Shown piece by piece: positions 18,347 through 27,387 of a stretch of 64,000 nt of DNA. The stretch's first letter is position 1, and each line of letters begins with the position of its first letter. This stretch comes from ATX-6F1 sp943369485 (lineage in GTDB: Bacteria; Cyanobacteriota; Cyanobacteriia; PCC-6307; Cyanobiaceae). A program made the translations under genes and the position numbers. The notes below the pieces were generated by a model. That model searched no databases and was not told where the DNA came from. It worked only from the letters and a program-made list of their open reading frames with translations. The stretch spans positions 1-64,000 of the forward strand of contig CALRNH020000015.1 of assembly GCA_943369485.1 (NCBI GenBank). The letters are read 5' to 3'.

Positions 18347-18817
18347 TCAGTAGCGGTAGTGGGCGAAAGCCTTGTTGGCTTCTGCCATCTTGTGGGTTTC
18401 TTCGCGCTTGCGGACGGCGTTGCCGGCCTCGTTGGCCGCATCCATCAGCTCTCCGGCCAGTTTCTGGGCCATCGAGCGACCGTTGCGGGCGCGGGAGAAG
18501 TTCACCAGCCAGCGCAGGGCCATGGCCGTGCCCCGCTCCTGGCGGACCTCCATCGGTACCTGATAGGTGGCACCACCCACCCGGCGGGCGCGCACTTCCA
18601 CCAGCGGGGTGGCGTTGCGCACGGCGGTTTCGAACAGCTCGAGCGGGTCCGAACCGGTGCGGTCGTTGATCATGCCGAAGGCGTCGGAAAGGATCCGCTG
18701 GGCCGTGGACTTCTTGCCGTGCTTCATCAGCCGGGCCACGATCATCGAGGCCAGGCGGCTGTTGAACTGCGGATCCGGGAGAACCGGGCGCTTTTCGGCG
18801 GCATTGCGGCGGGACAT
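18347..18817 (-). CDS. rpsG: 30S ribosomal protein S7
   Basis: S7 nucleates assembly of the 30S head and contacts E-site tRNA; in E. coli it also represses its own operon. The 156-residue protein is full length, with MSRRNAAEKRPVLPDPQFNS at the N-terminus, LVEVRARRVGGATYQVP (rRNA-contacting beta hairpin) and the C-terminal EANKAFAHYRY. It lies 64 nt after rpsL and 98 nt before fusA. The hairpins around fusA could be targets for S7 control, but that is a guess. Confidence 0.98.
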   Translation of the reverse strand: MSRRNAAEKRPVLPDPQFNSRLASMIVARLMKHGKKSTAQRILSDAFGMINDRTGSDPLELFETAVRNATPLVEVRARRVGGATYQVPMEVRQERGTAMALRWLVNFSRARNGRSMAQKLAGELMDAANEAGNAVRKREETHKMAEANKAFAHYRY

Positions 18818-18881
18818 AAACCTGGAAGCAGGGAGTCAGAAACGGGTGAGAGGTAAATGCTGGGAACGGTTCAGACCGGAC

Positions 18882-19256
<375 letters not shown>

Positions 19257-19272
19257 CGAGGGCCGGAGTGGG

Positions 19273-19288
19273 GGTCGGACGTCCGACC
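19273..19288 (-). promoter_or_regulatory. Perfect 16-bp palindrome in the rpsL leader
   Basis: GGTCGGACGTCCGACC is its own reverse complement. It lies 17-32 nt upstream of the rpsL ATG. It may form a small RNA hairpin just before the ribosome binding region or be a dimeric protein site. No factor can be named. Confidence 0.4.
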
Positions 19289-19307
19289 GTTTCGACAATC
19301 CGCCACC

Positions 19308-19664
19308 TTACTTTGTCGCCGTCCCTCCCTCCCCTGATCGGCTGAAGGAGGCACCGCAGACGCAGCAACGCACCCCGTCCCCTGGACGGATCAGAAAGCC
19401 GCCGCCGCTGAGATCGCCTCGGTAGTCGAGATTCAGGCCGCTCAGCCGCGCCAGTTGATCGGCAGGGGCGTGGAGCGTGATCCCATCGGCACGGGCCACG
19501 GGTACCCCGGCCAGATGGCCGGGGCGAACGCGCACCACCCAGCGCTCACAGCTGCCTTCCACCAGATCAAGGTGCATCACGCCAGGAGTGCCGGCCACAG
19601 CCGCCTGACGCCCAAGCTCGGCGGCGGCCGCCGCGCTCAGGCGCAGACTCTGACCCTTGGGCAT
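19308..19664 (-). CDS. A-type iron-sulfur carrier (HesB/IscA/SufA-like)
   Basis: This 118-residue protein resembles A-type Fe-S cluster carriers. It starts with an LxLSxxAAxEL helix region and keeps the three cysteines of the family in the right arrangement: C39 in EGSCERW and C101-x-C103 in the terminal CVCGASF. An extra cysteine, C100, precedes the last pair. The middle is more divergent than in typical SufA or IscA, with more Arg and Gly, so it may be a specialised paralogue. The ATG (complement 19662-19664) is the only good start. It lies upstream of the str operon on the same strand. Confidence 0.7.
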   Translation of the reverse strand: MPKGQSLRLSAAAAAELGRQAAVAGTPGVMHLDLVEGSCERWVVRVRPGHLAGVPVARADGITLHAPADQLARLSGLNLDYRGDLSGGGFLIRPGDGVRCCVCGASFSRSGEGGTATK

Positions 19665-19715
19665 GGTGGCATTGGCGCAATCGCCCCATTCTGACGGGCG
19701 GTGCCGTCTCGGTTC

Positions 19716-21563
19716 CTAGGGCGCCTGGCGCGCCAGGCGCCCTGGGAGACCATTGAGCTGGGCGGTGCGTCGGGGGATCAGGCCCAGCCCGTTGTGGATC
19801 GAAGAAGCCACCCCCCGCCCCTTGACGGTGTGGGTCCCGGCGATCACCAAGCCGGTGGAACTGCCACCGTCCAGGTTCAAGGCGTCCTGCAGGCCCATCT
19901 GCTGCAGGGCGATGGCGGTTTCGATCAGCGTCGGCCCTTCGTGGCCCACTCCCTGAAGGGTGATCAGCCAGAGCTGGCGCCCATCGCTGCCCACCACGGT
20001 GCGCGGGGCGCCCTGCTGGAGGAAGGTGGGGCTGAAACCCTCGGCTGTGCCATTGAGCACGAAGCGGCCCCCAAGCAGCAGGAGCGGCCCTCCGCCGATC
20101 ACGAAGGGCTGCAGGCCGGTGGGATCCGTCGGTCGGCTGCTGAGCCGCAGGCGCTCGCCCACGCCCCAGGGCAGCAGCGTGCCCGCCCTGCCGATCAAAA
20201 GGATGTCCTCGCCACCCAGCGGGATGCCCTCGCTGAGCTGCCCGGCCTCGAAGCGCTGCTGAACAACGCCGTTGTTAAGGATCAGACCCGTTTCGGTTCC
20301 GCTCAGGGACCGGTAGAACCGCCCCCAGTCAGCGGTGTAGCGGCTGATGCCCCGTTGGACGTAGCCGCTGTTGACGCTGCTGATCGGCCAGCGCTGCCCA
20401 TAGCTGTCGGTGAGGCTTTCATCGAGGCTCAGCCGGCCGAAGCGGGGGAGGTCGGCGTCCTGCCAGGCCATCACCCCCCGGTTGAGGATCGGACCGGACA
20501 GCCAGCGGCCCCCATCGCGGACGGCGCCCAGGGGTAGCCGGTTGACCCGGTTGAAGAAGCCGCCATTGATCGCGACCAACGCCTGGTCCTGCTGGGCCAG
20601 CACGGGCAGGCTCGAAAGGCCCTGCATGCCGTCGGGACGGGTGAGCGGCCGCAGATCCAACGGGGTCCGGCGCGGATCCAGGCGCACGCTGCTGATCAGA
20701 AGGCGCCGCTGGCCCACACCGCGTAGTTCGCGGCTCAGCTGGACCCCTGAACCCTGCAGGGCCAGCAGGCGCGGATCCCGAGGGTTCGGTTCAGCTGTCG
20801 TCGATGTGCCGCTGTCGCCACTGGCGCCCCACTGGCTGCCCACGGGGACGTCTGGCAGGTCGATCACCACACGGTTCGGCCCCCCCAGAGTGGAGATTCG
20901 GGTGCCCTCTGAGGAACGGCCGAGGGCCAGGCTGAGGCGGGCTGGTCCCTGACGGATCCCCAGGCCGAGGCGCTGAAGTTGCTGTTGAAGCTCCGCCGTG
21001 CTGGCCAGATCGAGGGCCAGCTGGCCTTCCCCAAGGCGCAACCAGGTGGGTCCGCTCAGATCGAGCACAACCCTTCGGCCACCGTTGCCATCCCGGGAGC
21101 GCACCCGCAGCAGTTGCGGTGGCGGTAGACGCAGGCGCAGCAGGGGGCCGACCCGCTCGGGCCGCACTCCGGCCGCCAGCAGCGGTCGCGACACCTCAAT
21201 GGCCACCTCGTCTTGAAGGCTGCGCTGGGCGGCAGCTGGCACCCGCAGGTTCTGGCCGAACCAGTCCAGATCCAGATCGCCACCGGGGAGGCTGCGGCTG
21301 GAGAAACCCAGCTGGCCCTCAAGCACCTCCAGAGGGATCCAGAGCTCGGCGGGCTCGGACCCCTCGCTGTCAAGCCAGCGCCAGCGGGCCTGCAGACGTT
21401 GGCCGTTCAGCTCGATTCCCAGTCCTTCCTGAGCGCCTAGGAAGCCTTTGCCTGAGGAGGGGAGCCTCTCGCCGCTGCGCTCAAGGGGCGGCGGCGGCGG
21501 CGGGGCCGGCGGCATGGCCAGACCCAGCAGCGGCAGCGGGAAAAAGGCTGCCATTCGGCCCAC
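19716..21563 (-). CDS. Phosphodiester glycosidase (NAGPA/DUF2233) domain protein
   Basis: This 615-residue protein has an N-terminal hydrophobic signal (LPLLGLAMPPAPP), so it is probably exported. An AMIN-like beta-rich region with repeated RRVVLDLSGP and NRVVIDLPDVP segments spans about 60-270. A C-terminal phosphodiester glycosidase (NAGPA) domain follows, from AINGGFFNR (about 331) to LNLDGGSSTGLVI (about 560). NAGPA-type enzymes remove sugars from phosphodiester linkages; a cell-wall or polysaccharide role is plausible but unproved. The start is GTG at 21563, or the ATG three codons later. Its last codons and stop form a perfect palindrome. Confidence 0.82.
   Translation of the reverse strand: MGRMAAFFPLPLLGLAMPPAPPPPPPLERSGERLPSSGKGFLGAQEGLGIELNGQRLQARWRWLDSEGSEPAELWIPLEVLEGQLGFSSRSLPGGDLDLDWFGQNLRVPAAAQRSLQDEVAIEVSRPLLAAGVRPERVGPLLRLRLPPPQLLRVRSRDGNGGRRVVLDLSGPTWLRLGEGQLALDLASTAELQQQLQRLGLGIRQGPARLSLALGRSSEGTRISTLGGPNRVVIDLPDVPVGSQWGASGDSGTSTTAEPNPRDPRLLALQGSGVQLSRELRGVGQRRLLISSVRLDPRRTPLDLRPLTRPDGMQGLSSLPVLAQQDQALVAINGGFFNRVNRLPLGAVRDGGRWLSGPILNRGVMAWQDADLPRFGRLSLDESLTDSYGQRWPISSVNSGYVQRGISRYTADWGRFYRSLSGTETGLILNNGVVQQRFEAGQLSEGIPLGGEDILLIGRAGTLLPWGVGERLRLSSRPTDPTGLQPFVIGGGPLLLLGGRFVLNGTAEGFSPTFLQQGAPRTVVGSDGRQLWLITLQGVGHEGPTLIETAIALQQMGLQDALNLDGGSSTGLVIAGTHTVKGRGVASSIHNGLGLIPRRTAQLNGLPGRLARQAP
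19718..19743. repeat. Perfect 26-bp palindrome across the glycosidase stop codon
   Basis: The 13-base half AGGGCGCCTGGCG (19718-19730) is followed directly by its complement (19731-19743). It covers the last eight codons and part of the stop of the phosphodiester glycosidase gene. As RNA it could fold into a GC-rich stem, but no T-run follows on the minus strand. Confidence 0.6.
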
Positions 21564-21713
21564 GGTGCGTCTTCAGCAACCTAGCTCCGATCCAGGGATG
21601 GTCCTGTTCACGACCGACGGCGGCGAGTGAGCCAGTCCCTAGGATCTGAATCTTCTAGATGTGGCCTGTCCCCTGGCGGGATGGTCCGCGGTTTCAGCTG
21701 GTGATCCCTGGCT

Positions 21714-24700
21714 ATGCCACTTCCCACCCGTCCCGTTTGGCCCCATTGCGACAGCCCTGCTCCCGCGGCTGTGGCTGGTGAAAAGGATGCCTGCGGCGTG
21801 GGGTTCCTGGCCCGCTTGAACGGAGAGGCCAGCCACTGGATCCTCAGCCAGGCCCTGCGCGGCCTTGGATGCATGGAGCATCGGGGCGGTTGCGGAGCTG
21901 ACGGTGATTCCGGCGACGGAGCTGGGATCCTGTGTGGAATTCCCTGGTCTTTCCTGGAGGAGGTTTGGCCTGAGGTGGCCGCCGTTCCCAAAGGCCGCAG
22001 GGGCCTGGGCATGGTGTTTTTGCCCGCCGACCCGGAGCTGCGGCAGCAGGCCCGCCGTTTCTGCGACGACGAGGCCCAACGGCTGGGACTTCGCCCGGTG
22101 GGCTGGCGCCCTGTTCCCGTTGACCCCTCAGTGTTGGGGCCGTTGGCCCGGACGACGGCACCGGTGATCGAGCAGTGGCTAGTGGAGGGGAGCGAGGGCG
22201 GCGATGCGCTCGAAGCCCTTTTGTTTCGCTGTCGCAGGCGCATCGGCGACCGGGCTCGGGAGGCCTGGGGGCCTGGTCCACTCGACCTCTATTTCGCCTC
22301 GATCAGCGGACGCACCGTCGTTTACAAGGGGATGGTGCGCTCGGAGGTGCTGGCCGCCTTCTACGGCGATCTCCGTGACCCCCGCTTCGAAGTCAGTTTC
22401 GCTGTCTACCACCGGCGCTTCAGCACCAACACCTTGCCCCGTTGGCCCCTGGCCCAACCGATGCGGTTGCTCGGCCATAACGGCGAGATCAACACCCTGC
22501 TGGGCAACCTGAACTGGGCGAAGGCGGCCGAATCCCATCTCGATGAGGTATGGGGTGAGGCGGCTCCAGACCTCAAGCCCGTGGTCAACGACGCCTTCAG
22601 CGATTCGGCCAACCTGGACGCCACCCTGGAGTTGATGGTTCGGGGCGGCCGGCCGATCACGGACAGCCTGATGACCCTGGTGCCGGAGGCTTTCCGCCTC
22701 CAGCCGGAGCTTGAGAACCGTCCGGCCATCCAGGCGTTCTACGAGTACTCCGCCTGTGTTCAGGAGCCTTGGGACGGTCCGGCCCTGCTGGTGTTCAGCG
22801 ATGGCCTCAGCGTTGGGGCCACCCTTGATCGCAACGGCCTTCGCCCGGCCCGTTTCTGCGTCACCAACGACGGACTGGTGGTGATGGGCTCGGAAACCGG
22901 CGTGGTGGAGATCGAGGAGAGCTCCATCATCGAAAAGGGTCGCCTCGGTCCCGGCCAGATGCTGGCCGTCGACCTAGAGAAGGGCCGTCTTCTCTACAAC
23001 TGGGACGTCAAGGCCGAGGCGGCCGAGCGCCATCCCTACAGCATCTGGCTGGCGGAACGCCGCCGCAGCCTGGCACCCCAGCACTGGGACGAGGAGCGCC
23101 ACCTGCGTGATCTGGAGCTGCTGCAGCTGCAGACCGCCGTTGGATTCAGCGCCGAAGACCTCGATCTGATCATCGAGGACATGGCTGGAGCCGGCAAGGA
23201 GCCCACCTACTGCATGGGTGATGACATCCCCCTGGCGGTGCTCTCTTCCAAGCCCCACCTTCTCTACGACTACCTCAAGCAACGGTTCGCCCAGGTCACC
23301 AACCCACCGATTGACCCCCTGCGGGAAAAGCTGGTGATGACTCTGGAGATGAACCTCGGGCGTCGTGGTTCTGCCCTGCGGCCTCAGGCTGATGGCGCCC
23401 AGGTGCTGCACCTGAGCACGCCTGTGCTCAACGAGGCCGAGTTGTCAGCCCTCTCCCACCAGGGTCTGGCCACATCCACCCTTTCGACCCTGATGCCCGT
23501 GCTCACAGGTCCCAAGGGACTGGAGCAGGCCGTGGGCGATCTCTGCCATGCCGCGGTGGAGGCGGTGCGCAGCGGTTCACAGATTCTGATTCTCTCGGAC
23601 CGTGCCGGGGGAGGCATCACGGCCGGCACCACCTACATCCCCTCCCTGCTGGCGGTGGGGGCCGTGCATCACCATCTGCTCGACCTAGGACTGCGGCTGC
23701 AGTGCTCCCTGGTGGTGGACACAGCCCAGTGCTGGAGCACCCACCACCTGGCCTGTCTGATCGGTTACGGCGCCAGCGCCGTTTGCCCCTGGCTCACCCT
23801 GGAAACCACCCGTCACTGGTTGGTCCACCCCAAGACTCAATCGCTGATGGAGCGGGGCAAACTGCCTCACCTCGATGCGGCCACAGCCCAGGCCAACGTG
23901 CGCAAGGCCCTGGAAGATGGCTTGCGCAAAATCCTCTCCAAGATCGGCATCTCGCTGCTGGCCAGCTACCACGGAGCCCAGATCTTCGAGGCCATTGGCC
24001 TGGGGGCCGATCTGATCAAGCTGGCGTTCACGGGCACCACCAGCAGGGTGGCTGGCTTGAGCCTGCCGGATCTCGCCAGCGAAACCCTCGCCTTCCATGC
24101 CAAGGCCTTCCCTGAACTGAACCGCACCAAGCTCGAATTCATGGGTTTCGTGCAGTATCGCAGTGGTGGTGAGTACCACCTCAACAGCCCGGAGATGGCC
24201 AAGGCCCTGCATGCGGCCGTGGCCGCTGGCCCCGGCTATGACCACTTCTCCACCTACAAGACCCTCCTGGAGCATCGGCCGGTGACGGCGCTCCGCGATC
24301 TGCTGCAACTGCGGCCCGCGCCCGCGCCACTGCCCCTCGATCAGGTGGAGAGCGTCGAGAGCATCTGCGCGCGCTTCTGCACGGGCGGCATGAGCCTCGG
24401 GGCTCTCTCGCGGGAGGCCCATGAGGTGTTGGCCGTTGCCATGAACCGCATCGGCGGCAAGAGCAACAGCGGTGAAGGAGGCGAGGATCCGGCCCGCTAC
24501 CACCCCCTCGACGACGTGGACGCCAGCGGCCACTCCCCCACCCTCCCGACCCTCAAGGGGCTACGCAACGGAGACTCCGCCTGCTCGGCGATCAAGCAGA
24601 TCGCCTCCGGTCGCTTCGGCGTCACCCCCGAATACCTGCGCAGCGGCCGCCAGCTGGAGATCAAGGTGGCCCAGGGGGCCAAGCCCGGTGAGGGCGGTCA

Positions 24701-26306
24701 GCTGCCCGGACCGAAGGTGGACGCCTACATCGGCTGGTTGCGCAACAGCAAGCCCGGGGTGGCCCTGATCTCACCGCCCCCCCACCACGACATCTATTCG
24801 ATCGAAGACCTGGCCCAGCTGATCCATGACCTGCACCAGGTCCATCCAGCCGCCAAGGTGTCGGTGAAGCTGGTGTCGGAGATTGGTATCGGCACGATCG
24901 CCGCCGGCGTGGCCAAGGCCAACGCCGATGTGATCCAGATTTCCGGCCATGACGGCGGCACCGGCGCTTCGCCCCTGAGCTCGATCAAGCACGCCGGCAG
25001 CCCCTGGGAGCTGGGTCTCACCGAGGTGCACCGATCCCTGCTCCAGAACGGTCTGCGCGATCGCGTGCTGCTGCGGGCCGATGGCGGTCTCAAGACCGGC
25101 TGGGACGTGATCCTGGCCGCCCTGCTGGGCGCCGAGGAGTTCGGTTTCGGCTCGGTGGCGATGATTGCCGAGGGCTGCATCATGGCCCGCGTCTGCCACA
25201 CCAACAATTGCCCTGTGGGCGTGGCCACCCAGAAGGAGGCGCTGCGCAGGCGCTTCACGGGCTTGCCCGAGCACGTGGTGAGTTTTTTCCTGTTCGTCGC
25301 CGAAGAAGTGCGGCAGTTGCTGAGCGTGCTCGGTGTGGCGCGGCTGGAGGATCTGATCGGGCGCACCGAACTGCTCGAGCCGCGCTCCATCACCCTGGCC
25401 AAGACCAGCTCCCTGGATCTCTCCTGCCTGCTCGATCCGATCGCCGGAGCCGACGATCGCAGCTGGCTGCGCCATGAGCCCGTGGCCCATGGCAACGGAC
25501 CGATCCTTGAGGACGCTCTGTTGGCAGACATCGATGTGGCGGAGGCGATCGAGTCCCATGGCCGGGTGAGCCGTTCGTTGGCGATCGTCAACACCGATCG
25601 AAGCGTCGGTGCCCGTCTTGCCGGCGAGATTGCCGCCCGCCATGGCAACACCGGCTTCCATGGGGCCGTGACCCTTCGCTTCACAGGCGCTTCCGGTCAG
25701 AGCTTCGGAGCTTTCCTGCTCCAGGGCCTTGAGCTGCGCCTTGAGGGTGAGGCCAACGACTACGTCGGCAAGGGGATCAATGGGGGCCGCATCGTGGTGG
25801 TGCCACCACCCGGCATCAACGACGGAGGCCGTCAGGTGATTCTTGGCAACACCTGCCTCTATGGCGCCACCGGCGGCGAGCTGTACGCCCTCGGCCGCGC
25901 TGGTGAGCGTTTCGCCGTCCGCAACAGCGGTGCGCGCACCGTGGTGGAGGGCACCGGAGACCATTGCTGTGAATACATGACCGGTGGTGTGGTGGTGGTG
26001 CTCGGCAGCACGGGCCGCAACGTGGCCGCTGGCATGACCGGTGGTGTGGCGTTCCTGCTCGATGAGCAAGGGACGCTTTCGTCGCGGCTCAACGGTGAAA
26101 CCGTCAGCCTCCACAGCCTCGAGACCCCCGAGCAGGAGCGCATGCTCAAGCCCCTGCTTGAGGCACACCTGGAGCAAACCGGCAGCCAGAGGGCGGCGGA
26201 AATCCTGGCCAACTGGCCCCAGTGGCGTGGCCGCTTCAAGGTGTTGGTGCCCCCGAGCGAAATCCTGACGGTGGGCCTGGGCCAGCGGGAACAGGTGGTG
26301 GCCTGA
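21714..26306 (+). CDS. Glutamate synthase large subunit (probably ferredoxin-dependent)
   Basis: The enzyme makes two glutamates from glutamine and 2-oxoglutarate, the second step of ammonium assimilation. The 1530-residue protein has an N-terminal class II glutaminase domain whose nucleophile C27 (EKDACGVGF) is exposed after removal of a 26-residue propeptide. It then has the central domain, the FMN-binding synthase domain (SGHDGGTGASP), the 3Fe-4S cysteines C1155, C1161 and C1166 (GCIMARVCHTNNCPVG) and the glycine-rich C-terminal beta-helix. No small subunit (gltD) gene lies beside it, which fits the ferredoxin-dependent cyanobacterial form (glsF). The NADH type cannot be excluded without an alignment. 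Confidence 0.93.
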   Translation: MPLPTRPVWPHCDSPAPAAVAGEKDACGVGFLARLNGEASHWILSQALRGLGCMEHRGGCGADGDSGDGAGILCGIPWSFLEEVWPEVAAVPKGRRGLGMVFLPADPELRQQARRFCDDEAQRLGLRPVGWRPVPVDPSVLGPLARTTAPVIEQWLVEGSEGGDALEALLFRCRRRIGDRAREAWGPGPLDLYFASISGRTVVYKGMVRSEVLAAFYGDLRDPRFEVSFAVYHRRFSTNTLPRWPLAQPMRLLGHNGEINTLLGNLNWAKAAESHLDEVWGEAAPDLKPVVNDAFSDSANLDATLELMVRGGRPITDSLMTLVPEAFRLQPELENRPAIQAFYEYSACVQEPWDGPALLVFSDGLSVGATLDRNGLRPARFCVTNDGLVVMGSETGVVEIEESSIIEKGRLGPGQMLAVDLEKGRLLYNWDVKAEAAERHPYSIWLAERRRSLAPQHWDEERHLRDLELLQLQTAVGFSAEDLDLIIEDMAGAGKEPTYCMGDDIPLAVLSSKPHLLYDYLKQRFAQVTNPPIDPLREKLVMTLEMNLGRRGSALRPQADGAQVLHLSTPVLNEAELSALSHQGLATSTLSTLMPVLTGPKGLEQAVGDLCHAAVEAVRSGSQILILSDRAGGGITAGTTYIPSLLAVGAVHHHLLDLGLRLQCSLVVDTAQCWSTHHLACLIGYGASAVCPWLTLETTRHWLVHPKTQSLMERGKLPHLDAATAQANVRKALEDGLRKILSKIGISLLASYHGAQIFEAIGLGADLIKLAFTGTTSRVAGLSLPDLASETLAFHAKAFPELNRTKLEFMGFVQYRSGGEYHLNSPEMAKALHAAVAAGPGYDHFSTYKTLLEHRPVTALRDLLQLRPAPAPLPLDQVESVESICARFCTGGMSLGALSREAHEVLAVAMNRIGGKSNSGEGGEDPARYHPLDDVDASGHSPTLPTLKGLRNGDSACSAIKQIASGRFGVTPEYLRSGRQLEIKVAQGAKPGEGGQLPGPKVDAYIGWLRNSKPGVALISPPPHHDIYSIEDLAQLIHDLHQVHPAAKVSVKLVSEIGIGTIAAGVAKANADVIQISGHDGGTGASPLSSIKHAGSPWELGLTEVHRSLLQNGLRDRVLLRADGGLKTGWDVILAALLGAEEFGFGSVAMIAEGCIMARVCHTNNCPVGVATQKEALRRRFTGLPEHVVSFFLFVAEEVRQLLSVLGVARLEDLIGRTELLEPRSITLAKTSSLDLSCLLDPIAGADDRSWLRHEPVAHGNGPILEDALLADIDVAEAIESHGRVSRSLAIVNTDRSVGARLAGEIAARHGNTGFHGAVTLRFTGASGQSFGAFLLQGLELRLEGEANDYVGKGINGGRIVVVPPPGINDGGRQVILGNTCLYGATGGELYALGRAGERFAVRNSGARTVVEGTGDHCCEYMTGGVVVVLGSTGRNVAAGMTGGVAFLLDEQGTLSSRLNGETVSLHSLETPEQERMLKPLLEAHLEQTGSQRAAEILANWPQWRGRFKVLVPPSEILTVGLGQREQVVA

Positions 26307-26331
26307 GGCTGCTGCCTGAGTGGTGCTCGCT

Positions 26332-27264
26332 TCAGCGAGGGTGTTCGCGCATCAGGCGCTGTACCTCCCCGGCGTGGTAGCTGCTGCGGGTCAGCGGTGA
26401 GCTGACCACCTGGAGAAACCCCAGTACGCCCTCACCGTGCCGCCGAAAGGCGTCGAATTGTTCCGGTGTGGGGAAGCGCTCCACCGCCAGATGTTTGGGT
26501 CCGGGGGAGAGGTACTGGCCGATGGTGACGATGTCCACCTGATGGCGCCGGAGGTCGGCCATCACATCAAGCACTTCTCCATCGCGCTCACCCAGGCCCA
26601 CCATCAACCCTGATTTGCTGTAGGTGCGCGGCCAGCCCTTGCGCACCCGATCCAGCAGTTCGAGCGATCGTTGATACATCCCCTGGGGTCGCACCGAGCG
26701 GTAGAGCCGCGGGACGGTTTCGATGTTGTGGTTGAGCACGTCGGGCGCCCCCGCCATCACAGCGGCCAGGGCCTCCCAGTTGCCGCAGAAATCGGGAATC
26801 AGCAACTCGATCGTGGTGGTCGGTGAGCGTCGTCGCACCTCCTCGATGCAGGCCACGAACTGACGGGCTCCGCCGTCGGGGAGGTCGTCGCGGTTCACCG
26901 AGGTGATCACCACATGGCGCAGGCCCAGCCGCGCCACCGCCTCACCGAGCCGAATCGGCTCGCTGGGGTCGAGATCCCGCACGCTCTTGTCGAAGTCGAT
27001 GTCGCAGTAGGGGCAGGCGCGGGTGCAGCCCGGCCCCATGATCAGGAAGGTGGCCGTGCCGCCGGCGAAGCACTCGCCGATGTTGGGGCAGCTGGCCTCC
27101 TGGCAGACGGTGTTCAGCTTCAGGTCGAGCAACAGGTCGGCCACGGCCCCGATGCGTTCACGTTGGGGCGCCTTGACGCGCAGCCAGTCGGGTTTCAGCA
27201 CGTGCTCAGGGGCTCCCCGGCGGATGGCATGGGGGAAGTCTGACTCTAGGAATCGTCGTCCCAT
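26332..27264 (-). CDS. lipA: Lipoyl synthase
   Basis: LipA is a radical SAM enzyme that inserts two sulfurs into protein-bound octanoyl chains to form lipoyl groups for 2-oxoacid dehydrogenases and the glycine cleavage system. The 310-residue protein has both clusters: the auxiliary one at C54-x4-C59-x5-C65 (CQEASCPNIGEC) and the radical SAM one at C80-x3-C84-x2-C87 (CTRACPYC). The auxiliary cluster's serine ligand is in RSSYHA (293-298). The gene converges with glutamate synthase, 25 nt apart, and tRNA-Pro lies just upstream on the other strand. Confidence 0.97.
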   Translation of the reverse strand: MGRRFLESDFPHAIRRGAPEHVLKPDWLRVKAPQRERIGAVADLLLDLKLNTVCQEASCPNIGECFAGGTATFLIMGPGCTRACPYCDIDFDKSVRDLDPSEPIRLGEAVARLGLRHVVITSVNRDDLPDGGARQFVACIEEVRRRSPTTTIELLIPDFCGNWEALAAVMAGAPDVLNHNIETVPRLYRSVRPQGMYQRSLELLDRVRKGWPRTYSKSGLMVGLGERDGEVLDVMADLRRHQVDIVTIGQYLSPGPKHLAVERFPTPEQFDAFRRHGEGVLGFLQVVSSPLTRSSYHAGEVQRLMREHPR

Positions 27265-27298
27265 TGGTGGAAGCCCCCATCGCCTACACTCCGGCCAT

Positions 27299-27372
27299 CG
27301 GGATGTGGCGCAGCTTGGTAGCGCACTTCGTTCGGGACGAAGGGGCCGCAGGTTCGAATCCTGTCATCCCGA
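27299..27372 (+). tRNA. tRNA-Pro (CGG)
   Basis: The 74-nt sequence folds as a full cloverleaf. The acceptor stem CGGGATG pairs with CATCCCG, followed by discriminator A. The anticodon stem CTTCG/CGAAG encloses the loop TTCGGGA, giving anticodon CGG (reads CCG) with G37. The T arm is GCAGG-TTCGAAT-CCTGT. CCA is not encoded. Confidence 0.97.
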
Positions 27373-27387
27373 TTTCTTGTTCCTGAC

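Noticed and set aside
24771..26177. 468-codon frame opposite the glutamate synthase C-terminus
   Set aside because: Antisense shadow of the FMN and beta-helix domains.
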